Source of the DNA: Symbiodinium natans
Lineage: Eukaryota; Sar; Dinophyceae; Suessiales; Symbiodiniaceae
Direction of reading: 5' to 3'
NCBI GenBank assembly: GCA_905221605.1
Contig: CAJNDS010002105.1
Span: 498,001-562,000, forward strand
Length of the DNA stretch: 64,000 nucleotides
The position numbers and the translations under genes are program-made. The notes beneath the pieces were generated by a model that saw only the letters and a list, made by a program, of their open reading frames with translations, did no database searches and was not told the origin of the DNA. Of the stretch, positions 11,731 through 23,566 are shown one piece after another (within the stretch, counting starts at the first letter, position 1; every line of letters begins with the position of its first letter).

Positions 11731-14700
11731 GCCATACCCTTCGAGCAGCGAGTTGCGCTGTTGCGTGCTCGGGTCCAGGTGGCTCGCGAGGCCCTGTTGA
11801 GAACATGTCGTCCAGATTTACTTGATGACCTGTTCTATCATAACTTTCGTTTGCAGCCGTTAGCATGCAGCCTCCTGCCAAGACGACCTTGTTGGGGCAT
11901 AAGGGTGCAAAACACAAGAGCAGGTCCGCATGTGAGGCAAGGCAGGCTTGAGAATTGGTTTCGGCTGACGTGCTGTGAGCCCGTGGAGAGACTGAAGTTA
12001 CTAGGCAAACTTGGCCTGGGCAAACCCCTCGGCGCCTCGTACCAGCTTCACGCAACATGTAGCAACCATGCAATCAGGCATGGCTTGGCTAGGCTGTTCA
12101 GTCCTTGTCACACCGATTTCTCTTCATTCCAAGCTGAGTCGTTGAGTTGATGTGGGATGTCTAGGCGCCTCGCAGGGAAACACGTGCCGGTGAGAGCTCA
12201 GGATGCGTCTTTATATCTTGCTCGTCGTGTCCTCTTGGTTGTTTCTGGGCAGCTAGCCTTGACTCGGTGTGAGGCAGGCCTTGGCCGGCCAGTTGTGAAG
12301 CTGACCGTCCGCCGCACCCACCTCTTCGAGGATGGCCTCACGTCCCTGATGCTGAAGGCCTGGGAAGCGAGTTGATGCGCATCTTGCGACGCATTGAGAC
12401 CTGCACCCTGAGGAGGCTGATTGGCGAGCTCGGTTTCAGGTCGTCTTTGTGAACGCTTCAGGTCGGCCTGAACAGGGACAGGATGCGGGTGGGCTCTTCA
12501 AAGAGTTCTGGGAGAAGTGCCTCGCCGGCGTGGTGATGTCCGTAATGCAGTGATCTACCATGTCGGAGGGATGCGGGCAGCTGCTTTGTGCTTAGCAGAG
12601 GCTGGCTGAGACAGCCTTCAATCCGGAGTACGGTCTCTTTCGCATCACTGATGAACGCCTTCTGTACCCAAATCCAGATGCATGGAAATACCATGAGCCT
12701 AAGCTGCCTAAGGTATCCTAAGGTGCCTTATCTAAAACGGCGTAAACTGCCTCCATGTCCCCTCGAAGCTGCAAGGAGAATGTGGAAACTCTCTTTGAAT
12801 TCTTGGGGCTCGTGATTGGCAAGGCCATCTTCGAGGGCATTGCCCCACAGCTGCATCTGAATGCTTGTCTCGGATCTTCGGATCTTCGGATACTACTTCT
12901 TTGTGCTTCTCATGGCTCTCGTATTGTCATTGGCCAGGTGGTGGAGCCCTCATTTGCGCCTTTCTTCCTTGCCAAGATTCTTGGCAAGCACAACTCCTAC
13001 TACGACCTCCAGTCCCTCGATCCAGCAGCCAAGCAGCAACGGGCGACGGGTGGTCCTGGGCAAAGGGAGGGCGAGTGAGGCGCGATTTTTGCCGGTGCAC
13101 CGGCCGGTTGTCTTCCGAATCTCGTACTGAACCCTGCAACTCAGGCACTTTTCGCAAATCTGCAGCAGCTGAAAGTATACAGTGCCTTGCTCAGTCCGAT
13201 CCTTTTGGATCTCGCATGAAATTACCTGGCCCAGCCTTCTTGAAAAGCGTCCGACCGCAGGCGGTGATGTGGCGGACCTGTGCCTGAACTTTGTTGCCAC
13301 TGGCAGCGATGGTGAGGAGATCCCATTGCTGCCTGCGGGACATGGCAAGGAAGTACCCGTGACAGCCGAGAACAGGGTGCGTTACATCTACTTGCACCCC
13401 AGTTGCAAGTTGGGAACGCGCGGCAGAGGGCACGCTGGGCACGCAGTAGGGGACAGACGTGCGCCTCTTGCTTCTCAGGCTCAGTGACTACAAGCTGAAT
13501 CGCGAGCTTCAGAGTGCATCATCAGCCTTTTTGAATGGCTTCCGGCGATTAGTCGACGAGCGATGGCTGCGAATGTTCAGCGAGGACGAGTTGCAGCAGG
13601 CACCTCACTTGGCTTCTAAACACTAGAAATGCAGCATGTCGGTTGCAAGAGGCAGCTTTTTTCTTGCAAACGGGAAGGAGCCCCAGTCATTCGCAAAGGC
13701 TAGAAGATGTCACAGTGAACATGTTGTAGAAGCAAAGATTTTCCGGCAGATCCCAACGTAGAAGAGCAGGGTATACAGTGGGCGGCCTCGGACCGTAAAA
13801 GCCCTCAAGAACGAGCTGCAGGAGAAAGAAACGTTTGTACAACGGAGCTCCGGCTGCGTGGCTTGTCCAGGTCGTCAGCGGCTCCAGCAGTGGATCCCTG
13901 AACGTGGATGTGGCGTCGGCTGCAAAGAGAAGTCGAGAGGAAGACAGACAAACAGGCAGACAGAAGAATAGAGAGAGACGATGCCCCTGCAGGAAGAAGA
14001 AGAATAACAGAAGAAGAAGAAGGAGGAAGAAGAAGGAAGAAGAAGAGAAAGAGAGAGCGAGCGAGCGGGCGGCAGACTACCACGCAGATCATCCCGCTCC
14101 AAAGTATCCAGCTCGTGTTGCACAGGATTTGCAGCGACACACGCAGCTGTCCAACTGCAGCGGCCCACGTGACCGGCTAGTGTTTCCTGGCTGATGGAAA
14201 TCTTTGTCACCCCTGCTTGCCTGAGCCGCATGGGTCGGAAACTGGGCTTAGGCTGGATTTCTTTGCCGCGCTCAAGGCCATGAGCCCACAGCACCAGGCA
14301 TCTGGACATGTGAGAAGTTGCTAACGGGTTTCAAGAAGGACGGACCCGACGTGGCAAAATGACACAACATGCACTCGATGATCGGCATGTGAGAGTCTTC
14401 CTGTGCAGACAAAGTTGCTTCGCTTCGTGACTTCATGCTCGCGGGCTCCTCTCCTCGGCTTCTCCCACTTGCAGCCGCCATTCACGGTGCACAAGGCCTG
14501 CTCGAAGGGAAGTGACATGAAGTGACAGTTTTAAGGCCTTTGAGAATAAAGCACCTGAGCTGGTTTTGAACCGCTTGAGCTGAAAACGCAGCCAAATGGC
14601 TCTGCGGTCCAGCATGGCCGCACATACCTGAAGCAAGCGGGGCTTGCACGGCCCTTGCTTCGTGCTTTGTTCTGTTACATGAAGGGCTTTCCGGTGGATG

Positions 14701-17700
14701 AGCGGCCCACCATGGGGAAGCTGAACTGGCTGCTGCTTTGCGCAGTCTGCCTCGTGGAAGGGATGGACATGAACCTGCTGCCATCATCGTTCCGGGCGGT
14801 GGAAGCTGAACTTGGCTTCTCGCCAACTACCCTGGCAATCTTCCAATCGCTTCAAGGCCCCATGCCTTGCATCGAGATATCCTCAGATATCCCTTGAGAG
14901 TTCTTTTGCTTTTGCTCGGGTTAGCGCGGCTTCTTTGGCAGGTGCTGCGCAAGCCGCTTGAATGTGTTATGATAGAGGTCCTAGGCGCAATGCTGATTAC
15001 TTGGTACGCCTAGGAGTGTTGCTGATGCCCTTGACCTGCAGCTGCGTGTGACCGTTGTCTGTGTGCGCGCGCAATTCTCCGAGGCGCTTTCCGGCATTGC
15101 TTGGGCCAATCTGATTGATGGCGGTCTTTCATGCAAGCAGGTCTGCGGCTGAGTGCTGAAAATTGACATGGAATGTCTGACCCGTCAGCAGAGAGGCATG
15201 CGCAGTTTGATCTTCCAGAGGTGGTTTGCACCGGTGTTCTTGGATGGACCTTCGCCAACTGTGTCCTGGCATGTAGCGAATCCATCTTCATGATTTCGGC
15301 CTTCCGGGCATTCAATGGCCTCTGCCTTGGCATGGTGCTGCCAGTGGTGCAGTCTCAGCACCTCAAGCGACATTACGACCCACAGGTCTGTTTTTGTTTG
15401 TCTGCTTTTTTTTCAATCTGCTGCTGAAGCGTTTTCTTCAATGCTCGTCAACCGTGCATGAGAGAGGATTGCGACACATGTTCGTCCAGAGTTCATGGGC
15501 ATCTACTTTGGTTTCGTCACCGCATCAATGGGTCTTGGAAAGATCGTCGCCCTGGTGATCGCCGCGCCCTTGGCCGAGGCAGGTCCTGCAAGTGTTATGA
15601 CACGTCGAGCGCAAGCTTGGCTGCTGGCTGCTGGGTGACAGCAAAGCGCAACAGCAGAAAGAGCACCGCGGGGCCAAGCAAAAGCAAAGTTGCCTTGAAA
15701 ACTTGGGGTTTAGGATCCAGAGCAGCACGCACCGGCCTGCCTGCCCTGACTCTGAGAGTACATCGAGGGCAGAGTGACCGTTGAGGCATCCATATTGCCC
15801 CCGGGTCTGGCCGGTCTAGCTGCCAATGTTCTGCTGAGAGCTTAGGGCTGACCTTGTCACTGATGCTGGGACCCCTGTGTTGGACCTGTGCTTCTCTGGG
15901 CGGTTGACAGCACCTTTACTTTCTGGCTTTTTACTTACTTGTTGTCGAAGCTTCTGAAGGATTCACGTGGGGCAAGCGGGGCTGCAGAATCCCCGGTTGC
16001 TGCCCGTGCAGCGACCCAACTTTCGCCCTGTGCTGCAACATGATCAACATCACTTGTCGACAAGCGACCAAGAAAAAGGAAGCAGCGAGTACAAGACGAG
16101 CCTTGCACAAGTTTGGCAGATGAACTGCGAAGTTCTTGCACTCAGAAGGCCAACATTCTACAGCTTTCGCAACTTACGAAACGACGATGCGCTGTCCCTC
16201 ACTTGTCATCGAGTGAGAAAAAGCCAGGGCCTAGGCAATGCACATAAACGATGGTAAAGAGGGTTTCGATGGGAGACGAGGCCTCAGCCAATCAGTGTAA
16301 ATCACTTGTCTGCCAGATTTGCTCGTTGAGAGGAGTTTGTGCTTGGAGTTCCTGGCTGGCGCGTCGCCCTCGCTATCACTGCATGCCTCAGCTTCAGCAT
16401 AGCCGCCGCCACGTGGCCAGATTGGGACGCACTGCAAGCTTGGATTGTACTGTTTTTCAAGCTCTACCAGAAATATCTAAAATTTGTCAGCCGCACCGGA
16501 GGCATTCCAGCTCTTCTTCCACGCTGGCCCAACCACAAACCCTCAAAAGAAGGTTGATCTCTTGCAGGCCTGGAAAGTGTTCCCCCATCTTCCCTATGCA
16601 CCTATCACCTATCCCAGTCCAATCACCCTGTGGAACTGAGCCTCAGCAGGAGTGCAAGAAGTTTTCTGCCTACCTCGGGAAGCCCACCTTCTGCGTGATC
16701 CTGTCACAAGGTGATTTGCTAGCGACTGCCACCTCATGTAGAGGAGTTTGCGCAAGGGGGTCCCACAGGACTGGTTGGTACGATTCCCAATGCGGCGTTG
16801 TCGTTTCAGCTGCTGTTCATGCAGTGGCTGGGCACAGAAGATTCAGACTCTTTGGTCACATTGGATACGCCATACGGATCGCTCGTGAACATATGCCACA
16901 TCTCTGATGGCAGGTATTGCGGGCTGTCCGATACCAGAGCAGCGATTGCAGCCAGCATGAGTGTACCTCGGCAATTGAAGAAATGACGTTGCGCCTGTAA
17001 AATCTGTGAGCTGCGACGTGCGCCGCGCCAGGTGGTGGGCACAATCTTTGGTGGACCCTTGGGCGGCTACATCGGTGATCAGCTTGAGAGGTGGAGCAAG
17101 CAACACGGTCGGCCTTTCACTGGGCAAGTCTCTGTTTTGCTGGGCATTCCGCTGATGTACAAGATGTTCTTCTCGCCAGTCTCCCCGGATATGCGCCGTG
17201 GCAGGACATGCCTCTAGCACATCGTAGCACGAGGAGAAACTGTTCTGTTCTCTAGTCGCTCAGTGGCACCAATGGGCCACAATGGGCCACAATGAGCAGT
17301 GCATCAGGTTCTGGCACTTCGCTACGGTCAGCTTCGTCTCTGGGCTCCTGGCGCACTGGGCAGCCTCAGGCTGCAATCAGCCGCTGTTGGCTCGCATCGT
17401 CCCTTCCGACAGCAAGGCATGGTGTGTCGGATGAGTTGGATTCTCACAGATGAAAGGGCTTCGTCACTTGCAACCTTTCAGGCATCTGTTATGGCCTGGG
17501 AGTACAGCCTTGCACCTTAGCTCATGTACGCCGGTATGTCTTTGTATTCACGGAATGGCAGTCTCAGCACAGTTAGTGAATGTGGGGTGATGGTTGCTTA
17601 TATCACGCTTGTTCGTGCTGCTTTGTGTTAACGCTTAGGAGTCGTTGAGTGGTCAGACGATTGGACCGCTCAGTGTCTCGTTGCTTGCGACGCACGCGCT

Positions 17701-19936
17701 CAAGTACAGAACTCAGGACCGTCACACTTGAAGCCTGCTTCTATGTGCACATGTCAGTTGACGGCTCGTGTACTGCGCGTTGGAAGCGCCCGCTGCTCTC
17801 TGAATCTGTATAAAAATCAGTAGTTACAAGTGCAGAAAACAGACAGCAAGGAGTAAGGTCAGATTTTCAGGCCGAGCCAGACTGAATTCAGCTAGCACAA
17901 TGAAGGGCGACAGCGAATCTACAAACTCACGGCGCTGGGAAAGAGGCATCTACGCTCGCGCCGCACAGTTTCCACCGTCTTGAGTTGTTCTTTTGGGCTC
18001 GCACTTTGGCACTTTGACGTAACCACACGCCACTTGACATGGTTTTTACCATGTATTTACCGGTGCCACCCATGTGTTCAACACTTCCGATTGCGGTGCT
18101 GCGCTCTCGCTGAACGCATCGGTACTTGACAAGTTCGTCCTCACCGATACCGGGGCATGCATGCCGTCAATGCCCGAATGATACTCACGTCCATGCCATG
18201 CCAACCGAGCCTACGTGTTCTGCGTAGTCATGCCCCGTAGAAGAGAGCTGCAATGGGTCAAAGCTTGCTTTCAACCAGTTTAGTGTCCGAGCTGTTGTTT
18301 AACGAAATACCGAATGTTCTCACTGTTGCTTTGCAGAGTCTGGGAGCTATTGCCAAGGCCCTACCCCAAACGCCCAAACCGCTGTGTACCGATGCGTCAT
18401 ATCACCATGTGTTCTGATTCCGAGCAAACTCCGTCCGCCGATGCCACTCCAAATGGGGCCCGGGTGCTGGGAGTCGGGATCCTGTATTCCGTGGAAACCA
18501 TGTGAAAACTAATCTGCGGGCACACTTTGGGGCGGGAATCCTTGACTTCCCAACCAGATAGGGACCCGAGGGGACAACTCAATAGGGCCTCGTTCTCCAC
18601 AAACTCAGAGTCTCGAGTGGGAGCTTTGATGTCTCCACCTATTCCCCGCCCCAGCCGCGCTGTCTTTATTTGTCCACCTCTTCTCTTCCCCAGCTGCGCT
18701 GTCCTTGCCGCAGGAGATGAGGATTGCAGACATGCCTTCCGTCGACAGGCTTGCCAATGCCAACGCGCTGGGCAAGGGGCTGTTGCTTGCCCTTTGCTAG
18801 ACTGCCGCTTTGCTTGCTGCATTCGTGCCGAGCCTGGTAGTGCCTCAGAGCCAAGGTTCATGAGCACGGTCTTCCCTTGCATTCTTTGCCGCCGACCTGC
18901 ACTCTAGACCAGCTGCCGGCATGTGAGCGCCCCGCTCGCATTCTCTGCTCTCAGGTGCTGCCCTCTACTCCTTTTTGCACTTCTGCGCCGGCTCCTCGTG
19001 AACACGACCGTGCACGGTGTTTCGTGCCGAGTTTCGGCTTGTGCTGATGCTGTGCCACTAAGCACCACCCAGGACCTTTCAGCGCAGAGTGGTGAAGCGC
19101 GGCCAATTCTGGCCAAAAACGCAAAAACACCACCGACGGCGGAGCCAGGGACAGAACGTGTGGTTTGCGCTGATGCCAGGCTTTAACCGCCATTCTGGTT
19201 AAAGTACGTATGCCAAGTCGCTGCGGCTATGCGGACATTGAGAGGCGTGGACCCTACCGAAGAAGCCAGGGCGAGTTTCATAGGTCCTGGAGTCAGCAGA
19301 CGCGAGCAGAGAGTGCCGGAATCTCAATTTGTACTTGGGAGGGAGTTGTCAATTGTTATAAATATAAATGCCTAACGCCTTACCAGCTGCGCTGCCTGAG
19401 CGTGTCTGCCGCGTTTGCAAGGGCGTGCTTCTAGCACCTGCTTCGGCACGTTACAGAATTTGCGCGCGACGGTCCAAAAATGCGTGGCAGGAAGCAAGTA
19501 AGAGCGACCAGCGTGTCAACACCTCATGATTCTCTTACTTGCCGTAGGTGCATATTCGCAGTGATGGTGAAAAGCTGCCGACGGCCTCCACATGTGACTT
19601 GGTTCTGCTCCGCACCATCCGTAGACTCCGTAGACATTGCTCTGCTGAAGTCTTCGCCAAGTGAGTCGGGCCCTTTGCTGAGGCTTCAACACATTGAAGT
19701 TGCCCACGTACTCTTCGTGGCCCACTCAGGGAGTTGTGTGTTGATTGCAAGATTTGAAAGTGGAGCTACCTCAGTGCAGGTGGAAAGTCATGAAGCAAAA
19801 GCTCGAGTTCGTGATAGTCCAGGACCGACTTGTGCCAGCGGGGTGGCTCCGTGGAAACTGGGCCTTTCGGAGACCGCAGGCTGAATCCTCTTGTAATCTC
19901 TTGGTCTGCCAGGATGCAGGTTTCGAGTTGGATTGA
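11731..19936 (+). CDS. HECT-domain E3 ubiquitin-protein ligase (UBE3B/UBE3C-like)
   Basis: HECT ligases take ubiquitin from an E2 onto a catalytic cysteine and pass it to substrate lysines. Exons in order: 11,731-11,778 ([16 protein letters not shown]), about 12,293-12,359 ([14 protein letters not shown]), about 12,403-12,540 ([17 protein letters not shown]), 12,611-12,706 ([16 protein letters not shown]), 12,776-12,862 ([16 protein letters not shown]), 12,938-13,030 ([19 protein letters not shown]), 13,145-13,175 ([10 protein letters not shown]), 13,261-13,393, 13,479-13,599 ([11 protein letters not shown] to [12 protein letters not shown]), 13,871-13,909, 14,126 on ([10 protein letters not shown]), about 14,244-14,296 ([15 protein letters not shown]), to 14,486 ([13 protein letters not shown]), 19,548-19,593, 19,683 on ([12 protein letters not shown]), about 19,773-19,815 (KQKLEFVI) and 19,913-19,936 (DAGFELD, stop). 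The introns at 13,394-13,478 and 13,600-13,870 are GC-AG. The catalytic Cys (LPTASTC) codon is split by intron 19,594-19,682. Intron 14,487-19,547 holds a transporter gene. The 5' end is unresolved. Confidence 0.93.
13928..14068. repeat. Purine-rich AGAAGA/GGAAGA tract
   Basis: An almost pure A/G run on the + strand inside the HECT-gene intron 13,910-14,125, built on GAAGAAGAAG and GAGAGAGAGCGAGCGAGC units. It can form Lys/Glu/Arg-rich spurious frames but is bracketed by well-supported splice sites, so it is intronic. Confidence 0.85.
14679..19001 (+). CDS. Major facilitator superfamily transporter, nested in a HECT-gene intron
   Basis: A membrane carrier of the MFS fold; the substrate cannot be read from sequence. 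ATG at 14,679, then TM1 ([18 protein letters not shown], from about 14,721). Further exons: about 15,105-15,140 ([13 protein letters not shown]), 15,220-15,390 ([19 protein letters not shown]), 15,485-15,580 ([18 protein letters not shown]), 16,337-16,425 ([19 protein letters not shown]), about 16,680-16,710 joined to 16,757-16,850 ([19 protein letters not shown]), about 16,913-16,960 ([12 protein letters not shown]), 17,032-17,190 ([18 protein letters not shown]), 17,308-17,430 ([19 protein letters not shown]), 17,484-17,515 (SVMAWEYS), about 18,717-18,798 ([12 protein letters not shown]), 18,863-18,887 and 18,955-19,001. The last two join through a GC-AG intron (18,888-18,954) to give [14 protein letters not shown], a typical TM12, then TGA. 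The exon for TM11 (17,520-18,700) was not found. All of it lies inside HECT intron 14,487-19,547. Confidence 0.88.
14870..14912. repeat. Short dispersed motif GAGATATCCTCA, copy 2
   Basis: Relative of the copy at 9,295-9,332, here at the 5' end of an intron of the MFS gene. The tail TTCTTTTGCT is also shared. Confidence 0.55.
18256..18505 (+). other. Coding-like segment in the long MFS intron
   Basis: A + frame at about 18,256-18,415 reads [20 protein letters not shown] followed by [11 protein letters not shown]. It lies where the missing TM11 exon of the transporter would be expected, but the sequence does not resemble an MFS helix-11 region. It may be a separate remnant or chance. Confidence 0.2.
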
Positions 19937-20277
19937 AGGAAAGATGAAGGAATGCTGTAGGTTGCTGTGTCGCGATGCAAAGTTGCACGTCGCACGTGTC
20001 ATTTTTGCATGTCGTTTGCACATTGCAGAGTGGCGCGTCGTTCGAGACATGTGCCCATGTGCCCTAGCACCTTGCGGGGCCAGTGCTGTACATATATCCC
20101 AGTCAGAACATTGCAAGTTCGCTGAAGTTTCACCACGTGTCACCTCATCTCGATATGACGCCCGTTGAGTCCCGTTGAGATCAATCAATTAATCTGTGCC
20201 TCGCCACAACCCATGTCCACAATTGTCCACATGTCTTGGTATACTTGCTGAGCTTGAGATGCCCTCCTTGCTTTAAG

Positions 20278-22185
20278 GTTCTGGTTGCTGCTCTGGATCT
20301 GGCCGGTGTTGCGCAAGAGGATTTTCTGCAGCAATTTGCGGCATCACAGAGAGCATAGTGAGCAGTCGAGTGAGATGCAGGAAGACGAGGCTACCTTTCG
20401 TGCGGCTTACGAGGAGGCAAAGGAAGCGGGCCGCAAGCCAAGATGCATCTGCTTTTTTCGGTGGTCCTGCATGTGGAGCCCATGCACCTTCAATGGCTGT
20501 GGTCAGTGCTCTCGCCTTTGTCCGGATTGCGTCCATGCCGAAGTTAGCCTGCTTGTTCTCGGCATGTTGCAGTGGGCGAAGGTGTGGACAATCGTCGGCT
20601 GGTTGAGGCAGAAGAGATCTTGGCCCGTTTGCGCCCTGCCCAGGCACGGCTTCATGCACTGAACCTAGCCTGGCGCAACCCGCACATGCAAAGCAATGTG
20701 AGACAAACATAGACGATGAGAGGCGGATGGCACTCCAGGATACGATTTTCCGAGTGCACCCGCCCCGAGCTTGTGGCAAAGTTGAGTTGAAGAAGGTCCA
20801 GTGGTTTTGGCTGAGGATGTCACCTCGAGTGCTTTGCAAGAGGCTCTGTCTTGGCGTATTCGTGAGAAGTCCCCGAAACTTGGCATCGCGCTCTTAGCGG
20901 CTGCGGCGGGTCAAGCAGGTGAAGCCTATCTTCCCACCTTTGCCACCTGCCGAAAACTCAAATTTCACAAGCAACGCGCAGCAACCTTGTCTTGACTTGT
21001 TGCAGGGCACTGTTGATCTGCCGTCCTGCATGAGCACAGCTTTCAGCTGGTTAGGTCTTCGTTGCCGTGACCGAGTCCGAAGCGAAGCGCAGAAAAGCAG
21101 AGCCGTGCTCCTGGCTCTGCTGCAGTCCCGACTTCCTCTGAGCCTTGGTGCACATGGGAGGCTGGGTGATGCCGGGGAGGTCAAAGAGGAGGCTGTGGAG
21201 GCAAGGCCCGCAATCTGGCGGTTTGGTTCCTTGATTCCTTGAGTCTGAAGCTCTGTGCCCGGTAGGATGGCGTAGAAGCTCTTCGGAAATGGACCGCGGC
21301 TCAAGGGCTGTGACGAGCAGCGAGGAGGAACACTTCGCAGAGTTCTGCGGCAGTTCCGCTCGAGGTCGCTTCGGATGATAGAAGTCTCGCTGCTGCAATG
21401 CCGCAAGCGCAAGGCCACAAATGCGGTCGTCGTCACTTCGATGGCTCCCACGCTTTGCTATCGTAATTTATCGTAGGCAGTTGAGCTGGAAGACTTCGAT
21501 TTGGCACACCGGCTGAAGCAGCACCGGCCTCGACTGCCCGACCAATTGATTTAGTCGGATGCAGAATATGAGCTCAGAGCTCTTTTCGAAGATGCTGAAG
21601 CTAAACAACAGGGCGCCAGAAGGGTATGTGACCCCACGACCATCAAGATAATTTAGGGGAGATGAATGTCCCGAGACAGTCAGCTCGCCTTCTAGTGCAA
21701 GACATTGCAAGACTCAGGCGGGAGCCTGCTGCTACCTTGCGTCTTACTGCCGCTCGCCAGACGTGTCTGGCCAGCGCCCCGAGTTTCTGTCCTGGTATTG
21801 AAGCATTCAGCTTTGAACGCGGCGGTGACTATGGTGACTATAGGCTTGCAAGGATGCTCCGGCGGCAGCAAACGACGGGGCAGGGAGCATGCAAGATCAA
21901 ACTTGAACTGGCTGAGTTTCGCTCTGGAGCCATGCAAGCAGTTTTGCTTGTTTCGGAGGCCGACACGGAAGAACGGAAGAGATTGAGAAGCCAGGAAGAG
22001 GAGGCCAATCTCATCAAACATGTGCAGTGGTGGTGCGTGACCGCTGACTGCCGACCCCCTTGAGACACATCACTTCTGGTGTGGAGTTTGTGGGGGCACA
22101 GGAGTTGCGATCCGTGAAGCGCCAAAAGCAAGAGGCAGTTGAGGTGGAGGCCAGGAAGTCTGCAGCGGCTAAGGTTTTGCCAAGG
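20278..22185 (+). CDS. Coiled-coil protein, unassigned
   Basis: Exon-like + blocks: 20,278-20,358 (VLVAALDLAGVAQEDFLQQF), 20,573-20,697 (NRRLVEAEEILARLRPAQAR; GT follows at 20,698), about 20,795-20,919 (ALQEALSWRIREKSPKLGI), 21,476-21,550 (LEDFDLAHRLKQHRPRLP), 21,559-21,625 (EYELRALFEDAEAKQQGARR), 21,893-22,020 (EERKRLRSQEEEANLIKH) and 22,085-22,185 (LRSVKRQKQEAVEVEARK). Most begin after AG and have heptad-like Leu/Glu/Arg spacing. It starts about 340 bp after the HECT stop codon on the same strand. No catalytic motif was recognised. A structural or cytoskeletal coiled-coil protein is plausible but unproven; start and stop are not resolved. Confidence 0.5.
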
Positions 22186-22828
22186 AACGAACAGAACAAG
22201 TGTGCTTCGTGAGTGCTTTGTTGCGCTTTGCTCAGGACTACGCTCGGGCAAGCGAGCTCCGGAGACGGGAGTCCCGTACTCAAAGCTCCGGAGTTGGAGT
22301 TGATTAGGTGAAGCAGCCGAAGCGGCTTCTCACATCTCATAGCTTCGCTAGTCAGTCGAAGGCTAGATGGTCGTGGCCTGGGGTTCTCTGCTTGCCGCAT
22401 CTTGCAGGTAAGGTCAGGCGAGGCTCTCCTGCACGGAGGGTTGCGTGTGACTCTATCACACGAAAAGGCCTTGACAAGGCTGAGTGAAGCGCTGGCGCCT
22501 AGCCGCAGAGAGTCGTCGACAGCAACAACATCCATCAGCATCCAACCCCGACGCCGTCAACAAAAAATGACAGCAAGACTGGAGACAACCACTACTCACT
22601 TCCCGCACGTTCCCCACGACTCGCAGCAAGCGCTCGCTGTCGTTGGCCTGGTCCTGCCCGTCAGATCGCGTGCTGCATTGTGCTTCCATGAATCCATCGC
22701 CCGGTCCGTCGCACAGGCTAGAGTTGGAGAGGCGCCAGCGAGGTGATGACTCTCAGGCTGCAGTCGGATGCCTAGTTTGCACAGACCGCTACCGACCGCA
22801 GTGACTATACACACCATCCGCAGATAAC

Positions 22829-23146
22829 GTGAAGACAAAGCCTAAAGCATCTCTCCAAAATGCCTCCAAGGCTGCAGCTTTGCAGCTGTTAGGCGAGTCT
22901 GCCCCAGAGGCATCAGAGCCCTTGCAAGCATCGTCTTGCTTGGGGTCCACAGCCGATCTTCAAAGCACGCAGGTGCTGATCCGCCACTTCGATCCAGGTG
23001 TGGCAGAATGTGCCCAAGGCGCTGGGTCGGACATTTGGGAGGCCAGGCGCCCCCGCACAGCAAATGGTAACTGCTGGCTGCATCGCTGTGATGGAGCCAG
23101 TTTACAGTTTAAAGTCCTTCAGCATGATTCGCTTTCTTCCTCTTAG
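22829..23146 (+). CDS. Possible exon, unassigned
   Basis: An open + frame with an Ala/Lys/Ser-rich start (KPKASLQNASKAAALQLLGE) and an acidic middle. It could be the 3' end of the preceding coiled-coil gene or the 5' end of the next. No family was recognised. Confidence 0.2.
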   Translation: MKTKPKASLQNASKAAALQLLGESAPEASEPLQASSCLGSTADLQSTQVLIRHFDPGVAECAQGAGSDIWEARRPRTANGNCWLHRCDGASLQFKVLQHDSLSSS

Positions 23147-23566
23147 CATGTCCGAGCCTAGCAGAATGCTGCCTGCCATCCAAGACTGCATGTCAAACAT
23201 TACGGCAGTTATTCTCTAAGCTGGTCATGTCATGTCATGTACCGGCTTGAGGCGGTTTCTGCAGACCTTCAGGCGGCCGCTGCCGTGTGATGCTGCCGAC
23301 TGTTCATAGCTTGCCCTCCTCAAAGATCTCAGCGTTCGTTTGGAAGACCATGTGCTTAATGCCAACACATTCGAGCAAGTAGCTCGACTATCTCATCTTG
23401 AGGGGGGTACATTTGCTGTCTCCTCCTGCCAATGGCAACTGGCGGTCGATGAGACGTAGGCGTAGGTGATTAATGATGTTTCGGTGAGACTGCGGTGTTG
23501 CACGTGACTGTCACCCTGCAGGCCGACAGATAAACCGTTCGTGTCTGCACATGCAGTCGTCTATCC

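Noticed and set aside
13928-14068. Lys/Glu-rich coding exon
   Set aside because: Purine tract within intron 13,910-14,125. Joining the flanking exons gives the expected HECT sequence LNVD|DLQRHTQ.
17520-18300. Truncation of the MFS gene after the SVMAWEYS exon
   Set aside because: C-terminal exons were found further on ([26 protein letters not shown] then TGA at 18,999-19,001). Only the helix-11 exon remains unlocated.
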